This document shows, piece by piece, positions 33,992-44,394 of a stretch of DNA of 64,000 nucleotides. The first letter of the stretch is position 1. Each line of letters starts with the position of its first letter. The stretch comes from Hydrangea macrophylla. Its lineage: Eukaryota; Streptophyta; Magnoliopsida; Cornales; Hydrangeaceae. Where the stretch lies: NCBI GenBank assembly GCA_033977485.1, contig CM066997.1, positions 72,758,634 to 72,822,633 of the forward strand, given 5' to 3'. The position numbers and the translations under genes were made by a program. A model generated the notes under the pieces. It ran no database searches. It was not told the origin of the DNA and saw only the letters and a list, made by a program, of their open reading frames with translations.

Positions 33992-34608
33992 CTGACTTGA
34001 GGTTTTAGGGGGTCGAAACAAGTTTTTGCACTCAGAATGGCACGAGACTAGAACTCACACCTTACACACGACCAACTAAACTTACGGGAACAAACGGTAC
34101 GCAATTCTTACACACGGTTTGCAAGTTAGGCGATAATATGCAAAATCATATCCTTAGGCTTTTATAACTAAGTTTTGAGGTTTTGGGTGGTCGAAACAAG
34201 TTCCGGCACTCAGAGAGTCACGAGACCAAAACTCACACCTCACACACAATCAACTAGACTTGTAGGAACAAACGGCATGCAATTCTTACACACGGTTTGC
34301 AAGTTATGCAATAATACGCAAAATAATCTCCTTAGGCTTTTATAACTAAGTTTTGAGGTTTTGGGGGGTCGAAACTAGTTCCAGCACTCAAAAAGGCATG
34401 AGAATAGAATTCACACCTCACACAAAACCAACTAGACTTGAGGGAACAAACGGCACGCAATTCCTACACACGGTTTGCAAGTTAGGCGATAATACGCAAA
34501 ATGATCTCCTTAGGCTTTTATAACTATGTTTTGAGGTTTTGGGTGGTCGAAACGAGTTCCGGCACTCGGAGAGGCACAAGACTAGAACTCATACCTCACA
34601 CATGACCA
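33992..34608 (+). repeat. 178-bp tandem repeat array 2 (about 3.5 units)
   Basis: The CTTTTATAAC marker is at 34159, 34337 and 34515, again 178 bp apart. The array ends with the same break, ACATGACCAGGGAGGG, as array 1 does at 33715-33730. Confidence 0.95.
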
Positions 34609-34839
34609 GGGAGGGGGGGGGGGGGGTTTAGGGAGGTATTTGGCTATTCGAGAGGGAGAAGCGAGGGAGAGATTTAGGAGAGTGAGGGAGAGAGATTAAG
34701 GAGAGGGGAGAGAGATGTGGGAGTTTTTTTTTGTGTTCTTTTCTTTTGATTTTTTTCTTTGAGATGATTAAGGGAGGTGTTTGTGGTGGGCTATTTTGGT
34801 GGTGAGTGAGGGTGGTGTATTGTAGTCGTAGTAGTGGCC

Positions 34840-34876
<37 letters not shown>

Positions 34877-35015
34877 ATGGGGAGAGACTTGAGGTTTTGG
34901 GTGGTCGAAACGAGTTTTGGCACTCGGAGAGGCACGAGACCGGAACCCACATCTCACACACAACTAACTAGACTTGCGGGAACAAACGGCACGAAATTCC
35001 TACACATTTTGCAAG
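34606..35015 (+). repeat. GA-rich spacer module, copy 3, with a partial 178-bp unit
   Basis: The module is close to copy 2, including the G-run and (GA)n, and is followed by one incomplete array unit ending near 35010. Three modules with arrays of decreasing length show higher-order duplication. Confidence 0.85.
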
Positions 35016-35399
35016 TTACGTAAATCATTTTTTATTGTCTTATTTCTAAGTTCGATGGTTATTAAAAAATTTGCGACTAATGTTTTTTTTTTTTCCTATT
35101 TTCAGATTGGGAGGTTGTACTACCTGCATTGGATGATCTTATTCTTGAACTTTATTATGTTTTTTTTCCTTAGACATATTTATGATACTTTTGTACTAAT
35201 GCATTTGAACATCTTTTGATATTGTGGTTTGTAATAACTACGTTTTTAAATTTGCGATTTGGTTTGGTTGTCGACAAATTATTGGAATGAATGTATGAAG
35301 ATTAGAATCATTGTTGGTTTTTGAATTGAAGTTTTAGCAGGTTAATTGGTTCAAATAAAAAAAATATTGAAAAAAAAAGGAAAAGAATATTTTAAATTT

Positions 35400-35923
35400 G
35401 GTTATATTATTTGCGACGCACATTGGCGTGGCTGATATTCATTAAAAATGCTAAATGATTATTTGCCACGCCATGTAGCGTGGCAAATACTACCTTATTA
35501 GCAACGCATATGAGCGTTGCTGATAATTACCAAATTACTAAATATATTATTTGCCACGTTGTGTTGTGTGGCAAATACATTGTTATTAGCCACGCAATAC
35601 AGCGTGTCTGATAATTACACTCACTATTAGCAACGTATACATGCGTCACTAATAATAACTACTTTTAGCGACCCAGACATTTTGATAAGTTAAAAACTTA
35701 TTAGCAACGCGCGTGCGGATTATTTGCCACGCGTTGGAGCGTCGCTAATAAAAATAATATTACCAACGCCGTTGACCGCGTCGCGTAATATTATTCGTTA
35801 CGCAATTTTCCATTACGCTCGTGCGACGCGCGAACTGCGTCGCAAATACCTTTAGCGACGCAGTCAACGACTATTAGCTAGCCACGCATCTGCGTGTGGC
35901 AAAAAAGCAGATTTGTTGTAGTG
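35400..35923. repeat. Right subterminal and terminal repeats of the CACTA element
   Basis: TTTGCCACG, TTAGC(C/A)ACGC and complements GCGTGGCAAAT, GCGTTGCTGAT and GCGTCGCTAAT recur as inverted pairs over about 500 bp up to the right terminal repeat (35903-35923). Confidence 0.85.
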
Positions 35924-35926
35924 GAT

Positions 35927-36640
35927 GTGGGCATAGCAATAGCAAGTCTTTGAATCGCTCCTATGCCTCAACGACAATTTTTTCCCTCTTTTTGATTATA
36001 TGTTTTGATTTGTCTCAACACATCAGTAGATAACCGATTAGGGAAAACATTTTTAAGAAAGGCTTCATGAATAGCAACCCAAGTTCAAATGGAGTTCGGC
36101 TTAAGTGTTAATAACCATGACTTTGCTTTATTCTTCAAAGTGAAGGGAAAAAGCTTTAGTCAAATTATATCACTGGGGCATCTTTGATCGATGAAGGTGC
36201 CACAAACATCTTTGAAATCTCTGATATGTAGGTATGCCTTCTATTTCTCCATCCCGTGAAAAGTTAGTAACAATTGGATCATCCCATTACAAAAAAAAGA
36301 ATGTACCCGTGTGTGGTGGGATGCGAATACAAGAAGGTGTGGTTGTTCGATCTGGAGCTAAGAGTTCACGCAAAGGGAGTTGACTGTCATCAATGAGGTT
36401 AACCCTATTATCTCCTTGTTGACTTTCTGTACTAGACATTGTATTGGAAGTGAATGGAGTACAGATGGGATTAGCAGTGCTACTGATAGAATCTTCAAAC
36501 AAATCTGTGATGAAAGCTTTAGTGGAGTCGAAGGACATAAAATGACACAAACCACACAGTTTGCGTTCTAAAGAATAAAAAGAAAAATAGAAATGGGGTA
36601 AGGAAGGATCGGATCAATCTAAAACTTCTGGCCTTTGTCA
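35927..36640 (-). pseudogene. Athila Gag, N-terminal part (right of the CACTA insertion)
   Basis: On the minus strand a stretch at 36480-36300 reads ESQQGDNRVNLIDDSQLPLR and LLAPDRTTTPSCIRIPPHTG, the Gag start region of Athila-type elements. Broken frames from 36250 to 35940 carry the Gag core and continue, across the CACTA insertion and its GAT duplication, into 24959. The start codon cannot be fixed with certainty; ATG candidates are at 36550 and 36433 (minus). Confidence 0.75.
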
Positions 36641-36643
36641 CCG

Positions 36644-36661
36644 TCCCTAGCAATAGTGCCA
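36644..36661 (-). promoter_or_regulatory. Athila primer-binding site
   Basis: The minus strand reads TGGCACTATTGCTAGGGA six bases inside the 5' LTR end. This is a mutated form of the TGGCGCCGTTG-type site common in Athila and Tat elements. It fixes the element orientation. Confidence 0.75.
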
Positions 36662-37344
36662 AAAACGTGACACGATAGAGATTGGGTGTGCTCTTACGAG
36701 TACGTCCAAGTGTAGACGGTCGCGTCAAGTATAAACTGGTAAGTCCAATTTGTATCACAAGGAACAGAAGTTGGGGATAGAAGATTCTAGATTGAGACCT
36801 AAAGAGAAATAAAAGATGATTTCTTGAAGGTGGAGGTTCTAACAATCCTACTATATTCAAAACTTAACTTAATTAATTAAAATTGAGTGACAACTAAATT
36901 AAAAAAAATAAATAAGAAATGTGCTTTAAAGCTATGTATGAAAAGGTGTTGGAAACATGTGAATCCTCATTGTGCCAACCACTACCATGTTATAGCTTCT
37001 CGTACAGATCGGGTTTTACCTTTTTAGCATTCCTTATTTTGAAATTGATTAAGTTTAAAAATCTAGACATCATCCATGTAAATTGTACATGACTAGTGAT
37101 TTGAATAACTTTCCTTTCTATAACAAGTGGAAATAATCACTATTTAAACCATTGAACTATGATGAACAAATCAAGTATGAAATATTCGATGTATTAATCA
37201 AGTTTGTTCATTAATTTAAGTAGTTTAAGGGCTTATATTTCAAAATCGATTTGCAATTTGAACATAGAAGATCAATTTGGGTTAAGTTCTTGAAATAACA
37301 GTCACTGGAATTCTATAATGGTTTTGTCCAAGACATCAACCTAC

Positions 37345-37466
37345 CAATCGGTTGCCACAGACAGCAATTGATTGGCATGGAATGTCTTCAAAACGATTGG
37401 TATAAGATACCAATCGATTGGCTTTGGGTTAGTGGCAATCGATTGGGCTCTGTGTCCAATCGTTGG
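37345..37466. repeat. Cluster of CAATCGATTG palindromes (E)
   Basis: Copies start at 37345, 37365, 37390, 37411, 37436 and 37457 (steps 20, 25, 21, 25, 21), matching cluster C one for one. Four have changes, but at each site the other LTR is intact or is changed at a different base. Confidence 0.9.
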
Positions 37467-37868
37467 TTCTTACTTCTATTCTGGGACATGGCAGTGGCTG
37501 GGTAACAATACTTTACTACAGTGTTCCGAACCAGGATTCTACTCTAGCATATTAATAGATGCAGAAACATATATAACTTGAGACATGCTAATAGAAACAA
37601 ATCTAAATATAGATTTATACATGGAAATTGGTATCACAATGGAAATTCAACACAAGAACTAGAATAAAACTATACCCAGAAAATTCAGAATAACAAAACT
37701 AAATAAATTAATACCTGAATGGTACTACGAAACCTGACTACAAAAATTGAAAGCTTCAGCAATAGTTTGCGAAAAGTGAAGAAACTCTAGTTTATCCTAC
37801 AAAAACATACAAGAATGAGCAAACCCTTGATTCCCCTCACTCACACCTATTTATACTACAATACCCAC

Positions 37869-38488
37869 TGATGATGCCGAAAGTTGGTAAGCAAGATTTA
37901 AGCAGGAAAATAGAGCAAGAAAAGGTTTGTATGTGGTTCGGTCCCGTTAATAAGGTGACCTACATCCATGGTTGCGTCTAAGCGCTTCTCACTAGCAGAT
38001 CGCCGACGGGCCTGGTGAGCCAACAAAGATGGGCGGCACTACCAGTAATACCGGCTGGGTATATTCATGCGGGTGGTAAGTTCTCTAGCGAGTGATTATA
38101 TGCTTAGAGAAGTAATTTTTTCGGATCCCCTTAGAGAGGGTAGGTGGGCTCTTTTATAGGTACCAGAGTCCTCCCTTACATGGTAAGTTAATAAGATTAG
38201 GAAGCTTAATCTAACTATAATAGATTTGCACAATATTAGGAGAGTTTCCTAAGTGGTTTAGGAAACGAATCATCTTTTCTTGACGGAGTCCGGGTCATAC
38301 AAAGAAACTGCCTAGAATGTTCCTCCAAGCTGCCCATGCTGGAAAGCTCCGTACATCACGCCCGGGCCGACTGATCTCCCCGAGCGGTGGCGTCTAATGC
38401 GGGGCGCGGGCCCCAAGATCTCTTCGGATAGCCCGGGTCCTTCTACCACATGGCGGTTGCTCTTTAGCGGATATTTCCGGACGTATCA
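37869..38488 (-). mobile_element. 3' LTR of the Tat element
   Basis: The LTR is bounded by TGATGATGCC and GGACGTATCA on the plus strand. It has a minus-sense TATA box at 38152-38158 (TATAAAA on the minus strand). Length is 620 bp. Confidence 0.95.
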
Positions 38489-38869
38489 GCTGCCCCCTAT
38501 TTTCAAAGTTGATGTGACATCTCGGTGAATGAAATTTGAAAATCAAGACCGTCTCCACAATACCGGGCGAGAATAGATCAGGATTTCGCCCAGACTGGGG
38601 CCAATCGTAGCAGTCTGCCGGGATACCGACCGGACGGTGACTAGGCCCGGGATCCCGAATGCCACGTGCCCCCTGACCACAGGTTTAGTTAGGATCCAAC
38701 GACACCCATGCGGAAGTAACTGAATTGTTTACGTGACAACGGAAACATCACGTCGAGCATTAAATGCTCATACCTTTTAAGGCGACACCCCATGTGCCCG
38801 AAATGACAGTTTTGGCGGGAAGGTATACGAGCCGTTCGATCCAATCTGATCTATGCCGTTCACAATGCC

Positions 38870-38877
38870 TATATAAG
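38870..38877 (+). promoter_or_regulatory. TATA box of antisense transcription unit 1
   Basis: TATATAAG within CCTATATAAGGGGC lies 130 bp before the ATG at 39000. About 450 bp around it is homologous to the region around 40719-40726, including CGAAATGACAGTTTTGGCGG against CGAAGCGACAGTTTGGGCGG. Confidence 0.7.
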
Positions 38878-38999
38878 GGGCACCTGTTCAGTCCATTCCT
38901 TACTGTAGATTAACAACAGAATTTACCGAGCGGTTCTCGAGAGCAACGCGTTCCCGAGCTTTCTTCCTTTGCTTTTATTGCCCACTCCTTCTTTTTCCA

Positions 39000-40094
39000 A
39001 TGGCCTCCCATGTTGACCTGAACTCCGACGACGGACTTAGGATTTTCCGGGAAGACTGTGAAATTCCAGATGACGTTGGAGTCCGCCCCTACATCGAAGG
39101 GGAGGAAATCGCCTTCCCTTTCGTCCTCATTAGCAGCTATCTGCTGCTAGTTGTGGGGCTACGCTTCCCTTTCCCGTCCTCCTTCTACGACCTGCTACAA
39201 GGGCTGCGTATTCTGCTCTCCAAGTGCCGTCCAAATGTGGCTCGCCTCCTCTGGGGGATATCAATACTGAACCAGCGACTTGGGGTGCTCCTCCGTTCCA
39301 TCGACGTTGTCAGGTGTTATGTCCTGGGGATCGACCACGGGGGCCCTTATTTACGCCCTGGTGCAGAGGGAAGACACCTTGTCCAGGGCTTGGATTTCCC
39401 GAACAAGAGGTGGCGCCAATATCCTTGGGTTGTGGTGTCCGGTAACTGGCTGGTGGACCCCGATCTCCGCCCTCCTGCGGCCTTTGATGCGGAATTGTGC
39501 AAGGCATCCTTTGTTGCCTTCCGCGGTATTGCCCCCTCTGTTGCCGACACAGAGGCCATCGACCATGCCGTCGAAGCTGGCCTCACGTTCTCGGATTTGA
39601 CCGAGGGTCCCGCTGGTGAGGTCGGCGGTGAGGCTCCGCCTGCGCCCCCTGCTGCTGCTGCCTCCGGGTCTCGCCGCTACACTCGGTCCATGGCTTCTGG
39701 TCTGCGCGCCACAAGCAGGGCTGGCCCTCCCATGGGATAAGTCTCCCTGTCCACCAGCAGCGACTCATCCTCCTCCGGGGGTGCGATCCCGCCACTGGGC
39801 CCATCCCGGAAGGGGAAAGAAAAGGCAGTCGGGGAAGAGTCTCAACCCCCACCAAAAAGGAGCCAGACGGAATCCCCGACCGGTCTTCATGTGTCGAGCT
39901 CTTGGATGGGCCTTGCCCTCGGTAACCTAGAGGGTTATCTTCAAGAGGTGGAGAAGCAGACTGCCCGCCTGCAGACTGAATCTATCATGCAGGAGGTGGA
40001 TGTTCACACCATAGAGCTCACTGTCAAGGAGTTGGTGGCGAGGATGACGGCCCTGGAAGAGGAGGTGAAAGCTCTGAAGGGCAAAGGAACTTGA
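39000..40094 (+). pseudogene. Antisense ORF 1 of the Tat element (Transposase_28-like, one stop)
   Basis: The frame from ATG 39000 gives 246 residues to TAA 39738-39740. It then stays open in the same frame to TGA at 40092-40094, about 364 codons in all with a single stop. The N-terminal part (VVGLRFPFPSSFYDLLQGL, then RPNVARLLWGISILNQ and FPNKRWRQYPWVVVSGNW) lines up with antisense ORF 2. It has the layout of the domain named putative gypsy-type transposon (Transposase_28). The middle is Ala/Pro/Ser-rich with GPSRKGKEKA, a possible nuclear localisation signal. The end (LEGYLQEVEKQTARLQTESI and VARMTALEEEVKAL) is a coiled coil. Function unknown. Its own TATA box and AATAAA (40188) suggest separate transcription against gag-pol. 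Confidence 0.75.
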
Positions 40095-40187
40095 AGACTC
40101 CTTGCTGTTTTTTTTTTCTTCCTTTTTTTTTACCAGGGAGGCTACTATAACTGCCTCCCAACCTCTGTATAGTTCACTTTTTATTGC

Positions 40188-40193
40188 AATAAA
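40188..40193 (+). terminator. Polyadenylation signal of antisense unit 1
   Basis: AATAAA follows GGCTACTATAACTGCCTCCC. The block TTTTTTT-GGGGCTACTACAACTGC, then CTCTGTA(T/C)AGTT and AATAAAAAGG, recurs at 43590-43660 after unit 2. Confidence 0.65.
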
Positions 40194-40718
40194 AAGGTCC
40201 TTGAGGCCGACACTTTCTCTTATTCTACTTTTGCCAACTGTTCCTTACTTCTGCACAGCATTTAACCTCCAATACCCGATCGGTTTTCGTTGACCGACCT
40301 GGCTTTGGCTTTCTGCTCCTTAGCGACTGATTTTTGGAACTCCGTTTGGCTTTATCGACACTGCCCCCCATTTTCAGAACTGACTAGACATGTCATCGGG
40401 TAAGGATCGAAAATTAATATTACTCTAAAAATCGTCCGGGTAACTCCCAGGGATCCGGTCGGTGTAGAAAAAGGCTAAGGTGGCAGTATTGTGGGCACGG
40501 ACCTATTGCTGCCACGTGGCAAACGGTGAGTGGCCAGGTTAGATCCAACAATGGCGGTGCAATCGTAACCGAATTGTTGGTGGGCTAACCGAGCCGTCGT
40601 GTCACGCATTTAATGCGCGCGCCTTTTGAGGCGACGCATCATGTACCCGAAGCGACAGTTTGGGCGGGAAGTCATATGGGCCGTCGGATCCGCTTTGATC
40701 TTGGCTGTCCATAGCTCC

Positions 40719-40726
40719 TATATAAG
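40719..40726 (+). promoter_or_regulatory. TATA box of antisense transcription unit 2
   Basis: TATATAAG within CCTATATAAGGAAC. The upstream 350 bp is a diverged copy of the promoter region of unit 1. A likely intron in the leader begins GTAAGT at about 40802 and ends ATATCAG at 41150. Confidence 0.7.
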
Positions 40727-41153
40727 GAACGTTTGGCCACTTCCTGAACCTCTTTCGCCAAGACGAGTATTCCCGGACGAAACTCCTGCGCTTTAAGCTT
40801 TGTAAGTCTCCTTTTATCCCGAACTTCTATTTACTGATTTCTCCTTCTTCCCCCCATCTCTCTTCTTGTCGGAGTGAGGCTGGAGAGGACGAGTTTGGTA
40901 GGGTTCGAGCGGGAGTGGGATTTCTCCCTTTTCAGATTCTGCGCATATTTTAAGTCGGGGGGGGACCTTAGCTCAGTTGAACCGAGTGGGCATCCCGTGG
41001 GCTGTTTTGAAGGAGTGTTACCTAGCGTTAGGAAGCATATATTCGTTACCGTTCAGGTTAGTGACGTTGCCCCCACTGTATACTAGGTTTGGGGTTTTCG
41101 ACCCTTACACAGATCGTAGCCTGCTCCCTTACCGTACCGTAGGAATATCAGGG

Positions 41154-43525
41154 ATGGACCACTCCGGGTTCAACTCTGCCTCCCGATCAGAGAGTGAGAT
41201 GTTCAGGTCGGGCACGCCTAACCCCAGTATAGACCTACCGTCAGCTTTCCCCTCAGATCGTTATAGTGAGGACCGTATCCCGGCCCGAGCGTCGACCGAC
41301 GAGTCCAACCAGGAGATTCCCACTGCATCGGAGTCACGGGGCTCAGGTGACGAGGTGCCTAGGGAACCCAATCCCGAAGTAGCATTCGCTTGCGAGTTTA
41401 TTTCCTCAGCCTTGCATTCCGGGGACCTCGATCGGATCAGGGGTAAGTACGCCGTCCCAGATAGCAGCTCCTTGTCCGTCCACCCCGGCGGGGCACATAT
41501 CCACCATAGGGGTTTGGTTACCCTATACGAGGACGCCTTCTTAGCTGGCCTTCGTGTCCCCCTCCATCTGGTCGCCCGGGACGTTTTGATTTTTCTAGGA
41601 ATAGCCCCCGGTCAGTTAGCCCCGAATAGAGGTGTCAAACGGGCCGGGTTGGCCTGGCCCGGCCCGAGCTCGGCCCGCTTTTTTCAGGCTAAAAGCCCGG
41701 CCCGGCCCGCTAGGCCCGATTCACATACCCCGGGCCGGGGTCCGGCCCGCTACGCCCAGGCCACCGGTCCGGGGCTGACACACCTCCTCCACTCCCAAAC
41801 CCGGCTCGGCCTGGCCCGATGTTTGGTGAAGCCCGACCCGGCCCAGATCGAAGCCCGCTCGGGGCCCGCTTTGACCGAGCTCGGCCCGACCCGTTTGACA
41901 CCACTAGCCCCGAACGGGTGGAGGCATCTTATGGGGTCCATCTCCTTGTGGCCCCAGGTCTTCCGGTACGAACTCACCCTTCAAGAGTTCTTCTGGATCC
42001 ACCGGCCCTTCCCCATTCATGGGGAGGCCGAATTCTTTTCTCTAGGGGCTCGGCAGGGGAAGAAAGTTATCGTCAACTGCCCGAGCAACAACAAGGGGTG
42101 GAAGAAAAAGTTCTTCCAAGTGTCCACCCCTGGGTTCTGCAAGCCAGCCCCTGGGAGTCAACTGAGGACCTCTTGGGCAGAGGAGTTGAGGGGTACGTCC
42201 ATCCCATACTCCGTATGCCCCCTTTTCAAGCCTTGATTTACGGTTTTGAACTAATCGCTTTGGTTTACTTTGCAGCGGGGTCAGTCAACCTCCCGCGTGT
42301 TCCGGCAGAGTGCGAGGAGAGAATCAGGGGCTTGATTGAACAGCCCGTCAATATCTGGGACGTGTTGACGCGGTCGGAAGATCAGAAAGGAGACCGCCGA
42401 CCTCGTCATCCTGCTAAGGCTCCGGCCTTCATTAACATCCCCCCGGGTAAGAGTTGGTTTGTATCAGCCCAGGCTATCCTTGCCGCATGTCCTTGTTATC
42501 TTAGTTGCTGACCCCGTTGCTATTTTCCCTTTGCAGAGATGGCCCCCAGGAAAGATCCCGAGCGCTTGAGGGCTCTTCAGGCGGCTGCTGCCGGGCGGAT
42601 GGCGGTGACCGGGAAGAGGCCGGCCGTGGAGGCTTCTGGAAACGTACGCTCGTTTAACAGGCATGGCCCTTCAACGGCCCGAGCTCTCGGGGAGGCGTCA
42701 AGCCCCCGGGCTGTCATAACGGGCAAAACATCTGTCTCCCGAGCCTAGATTCCCTCCGGGACACCCCTGGACGAGACCAGGGAGACCCGGGATCGGGTCA
42801 GACCGTGCCTACTTCCTAGTCAAGTGGATAGGTGTGCCGGCATGTCTCCCCAAGTCTTTCAGGCTTGGCTATACAGTATCTCTCATCTGGTAAGTAACTG
42901 TTCTGCATCGGCTGATTTCTTTGCATTTTCTGCTCTGTTGACAATAGTGGCTGACCATTTCCTCTTTTACCTTGATTGCAGGTTGGCTGCATGGCGACCA
43001 GAGCTGAGTCCTTCATGCCGGCCCTTGCCGGGAGAGCCACTGCCGCTGAGGCCGCCCTCTCTGAGAAAGAGGTTGCACTGGAGACCAAAGAGAGGGCCTT
43101 GACTGTGGAGAAAAATAGGGTCAAGGGCCTGATTTCAAGCCTCGAGGCAGCCCAAGAAGACCTAGCGGTGGCACTGGCAGAGCTTGAGGCTGAGCAGGCT
43201 GGCCGCAGAAGCTCAGGCGAGGACACTCTTGGAGGCGGCCACTGCCGCCGGTCCTCCGGGGGAAACTTTCGACGACGGCTTCTTCCTTAGATATGATGAT
43301 TTGAAGAGGAGGCTGGCCCGGGACCACCTGGAGTGGGACACAACTCCTTACCAGGGGGTTGACTCTGACTATTGGGACATAGCGCCCGAAGCTACCGAGG
43401 ATGCTGACGCCGAAGCTGCTGCTGCGGATGAGGGTGCCATTGCCCCGGCTGACCAAGAGGGAGCTACCGCCCAGGAAGGGCAGCCCGGGAAGAAGTCGAA
43501 GAGGCTGTGGACATTGTTAATGTAG
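41154..43525 (+). pseudogene. Antisense ORF 2 of the Tat element (Transposase_28-like, spliced)
   Basis: I start at ATG 41154, just after a good splice acceptor, although the frame is open from 40977. The first exon has an acidic Ser-rich start, then TLYEDAFLAGLRVPLHLVAR, FLGIAPGQLAPN, a 96-codon insertion (hAT MITE, 41627-41906), WRHLMGSISLWPQVFRYELT and NNKGWKKKFFQVS. Likely introns are about 42193-42275, 42447-42536 and 42890-42981. Later exons give LPRVPAECEERIRGLIEQPV, a basic MAPRKDPERL segment, a TAG at 42746, and a coiled coil (ALSEKEVALETKERALTVEK). A frame change near 43200 precedes FDDGFFLRYDDLKRRLARDH and an acidic end. It is a plant retroelement extra ORF of unknown role. Confidence 0.7.
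41627..41906. mobile_element. hAT-type MITE inserted in frame in antisense ORF 2
   Basis: The ends are TAGAGGTGTCAAACGGG and, on the minus strand, TAGTGGTGTCAAACGGG. The 8-bp target duplication GCCCCGAA is at 41619-41626 and 41907-41914. The inside is very GC-rich with repeated GGCCCG. The 280 bp plus 8 bp of duplication make 288 bp, exactly 96 codons, and the insertion has no stop in the host frame. Confidence 0.95.
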
Positions 43526-43649
43526 ATGACGCCTAGGCTCCTTGCTCCAGGATTGTTGCTATTTTTCTCTTCTTCTTTTTTTGTTGTAGTTTCTTTTTTT
43601 ATGGGGGGGCTACTACAACTGCCCCCTAGGCTCTGTACAGTTTTATATT

Positions 43650-43655
43650 AATAAA
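43650..43655 (+). terminator. Polyadenylation signal of antisense unit 2
   Basis: AATAAA lies 125 bp after the end of the last ORF, in a block homologous to that around 40188. Confidence 0.65.
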
Positions 43656-43920
43656 AAGGCCCTTCGGGTCAAATTTCCTTTTCATTAACTGTCTTCTTTT
43701 TTTTGTACTATGCCTGTTTATAGTTGCTAGTATCCGCTCGGTTTTGGCCGACCTAACACCTGCCTTAGCAAATGCTTTAGGACCGTAACCAACAGAAATG
43801 CCTAGTCTTATTAACCTTTCTAAAAGGTAATCGCCCAGAGCGTTGTAGGGACTAGCCCTACCTAGCATCTGGGATCGTCCGGTGTATTATAGGAGTACCC
43901 TGTATTATCGTCCGGGTTGT

Positions 43921-44074
43921 CAGGCGTATCATAGGTGTATCCTGTTTTACGACCCGTGATATATCTCTGATCACTGTAAGCGCTTAGGAAGATCTCTCAG
44001 GCGTATCATAGGTGTATCCTGTTTTACGACCCGTGATATATCTCTGATCACTGTAAGCGCTTAGGAAAATCTCC
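43921..44074 (+). repeat. 77-bp tandem duplication
   Basis: CAGGCGTATCATAGGTGTAT starts at 43921 and again at 43998, and the two 77-bp units are nearly identical through GTAAGCGCTTAGGAA(G/A)ATCTC. Confidence 0.95.
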
Positions 44075-44394
44075 CAAGCTCTTGTAGTGACCGGTGTGAT
44101 TCCCTGTTTTGGCCTAATGTTTCCCTGCCCCCCAAGCATTTTGCTAAGGCGGGAGTACGGGAACCAGTGACCGTAGGGAACCGACCTGGGACATGGGTGG
44201 TCGCAGGGGCATTTGAAGCTCGCCATTGTCGGCCACCTAGGGGTTTGGCCCCATCGTCGGCTGGGCCTAAGTAGAGCTTGAAGTAATTTCCTGTTTAGGT
44301 CGACAATCCCCTTGCCCTAGGCGTCCTGTTAAGGCGAGGGCGTGTTGGGGAACGACCGTAGGAAACCGACCTGGAACATGGGTGGTTGCAGGGT

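Larger units (their letters stand above)
24963..35923 (+). mobile_element. CACTA (En/Spm-type) DNA transposon, internally deleted
   Basis: The left end is CACTACAACAAATATGC and the right end, on the minus strand, is CACTACAACAAATCTGC, inverted repeats of about 20 bp. A 3-bp target duplication GAT stands at 24960-24962 and 35924-35926. Subterminal inverted motifs (TTTGCCACGC and its complement) fill about 370 bp at the left and 520 bp at the right. Inside are a truncated TNPD-like ORF, a multi-exon TNPA-like gene, two MITEs and a long 178-bp tandem array. The element interrupts Athila gag. Confidence 0.95.

Noticed and set aside
39583..39930. Several overlapping frames of 80-105 codons on both strands near 39300-39930
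   Set aside because: GC-rich coding sequence of antisense ORF 1 leaves few stops in other frames. They lack domains.
41710..41977. Minus-strand frames over the GC-rich MITE
   Set aside because: They arise from the repeated GGCCCG sequence of the MITE and have no relation to a gene.
42976..43290. Host gene with coiled coil near 43000
   Set aside because: It lies between the Tat integrase and the antisense promoter region, within one target duplication, and continues antisense ORF 2. It is part of the element.
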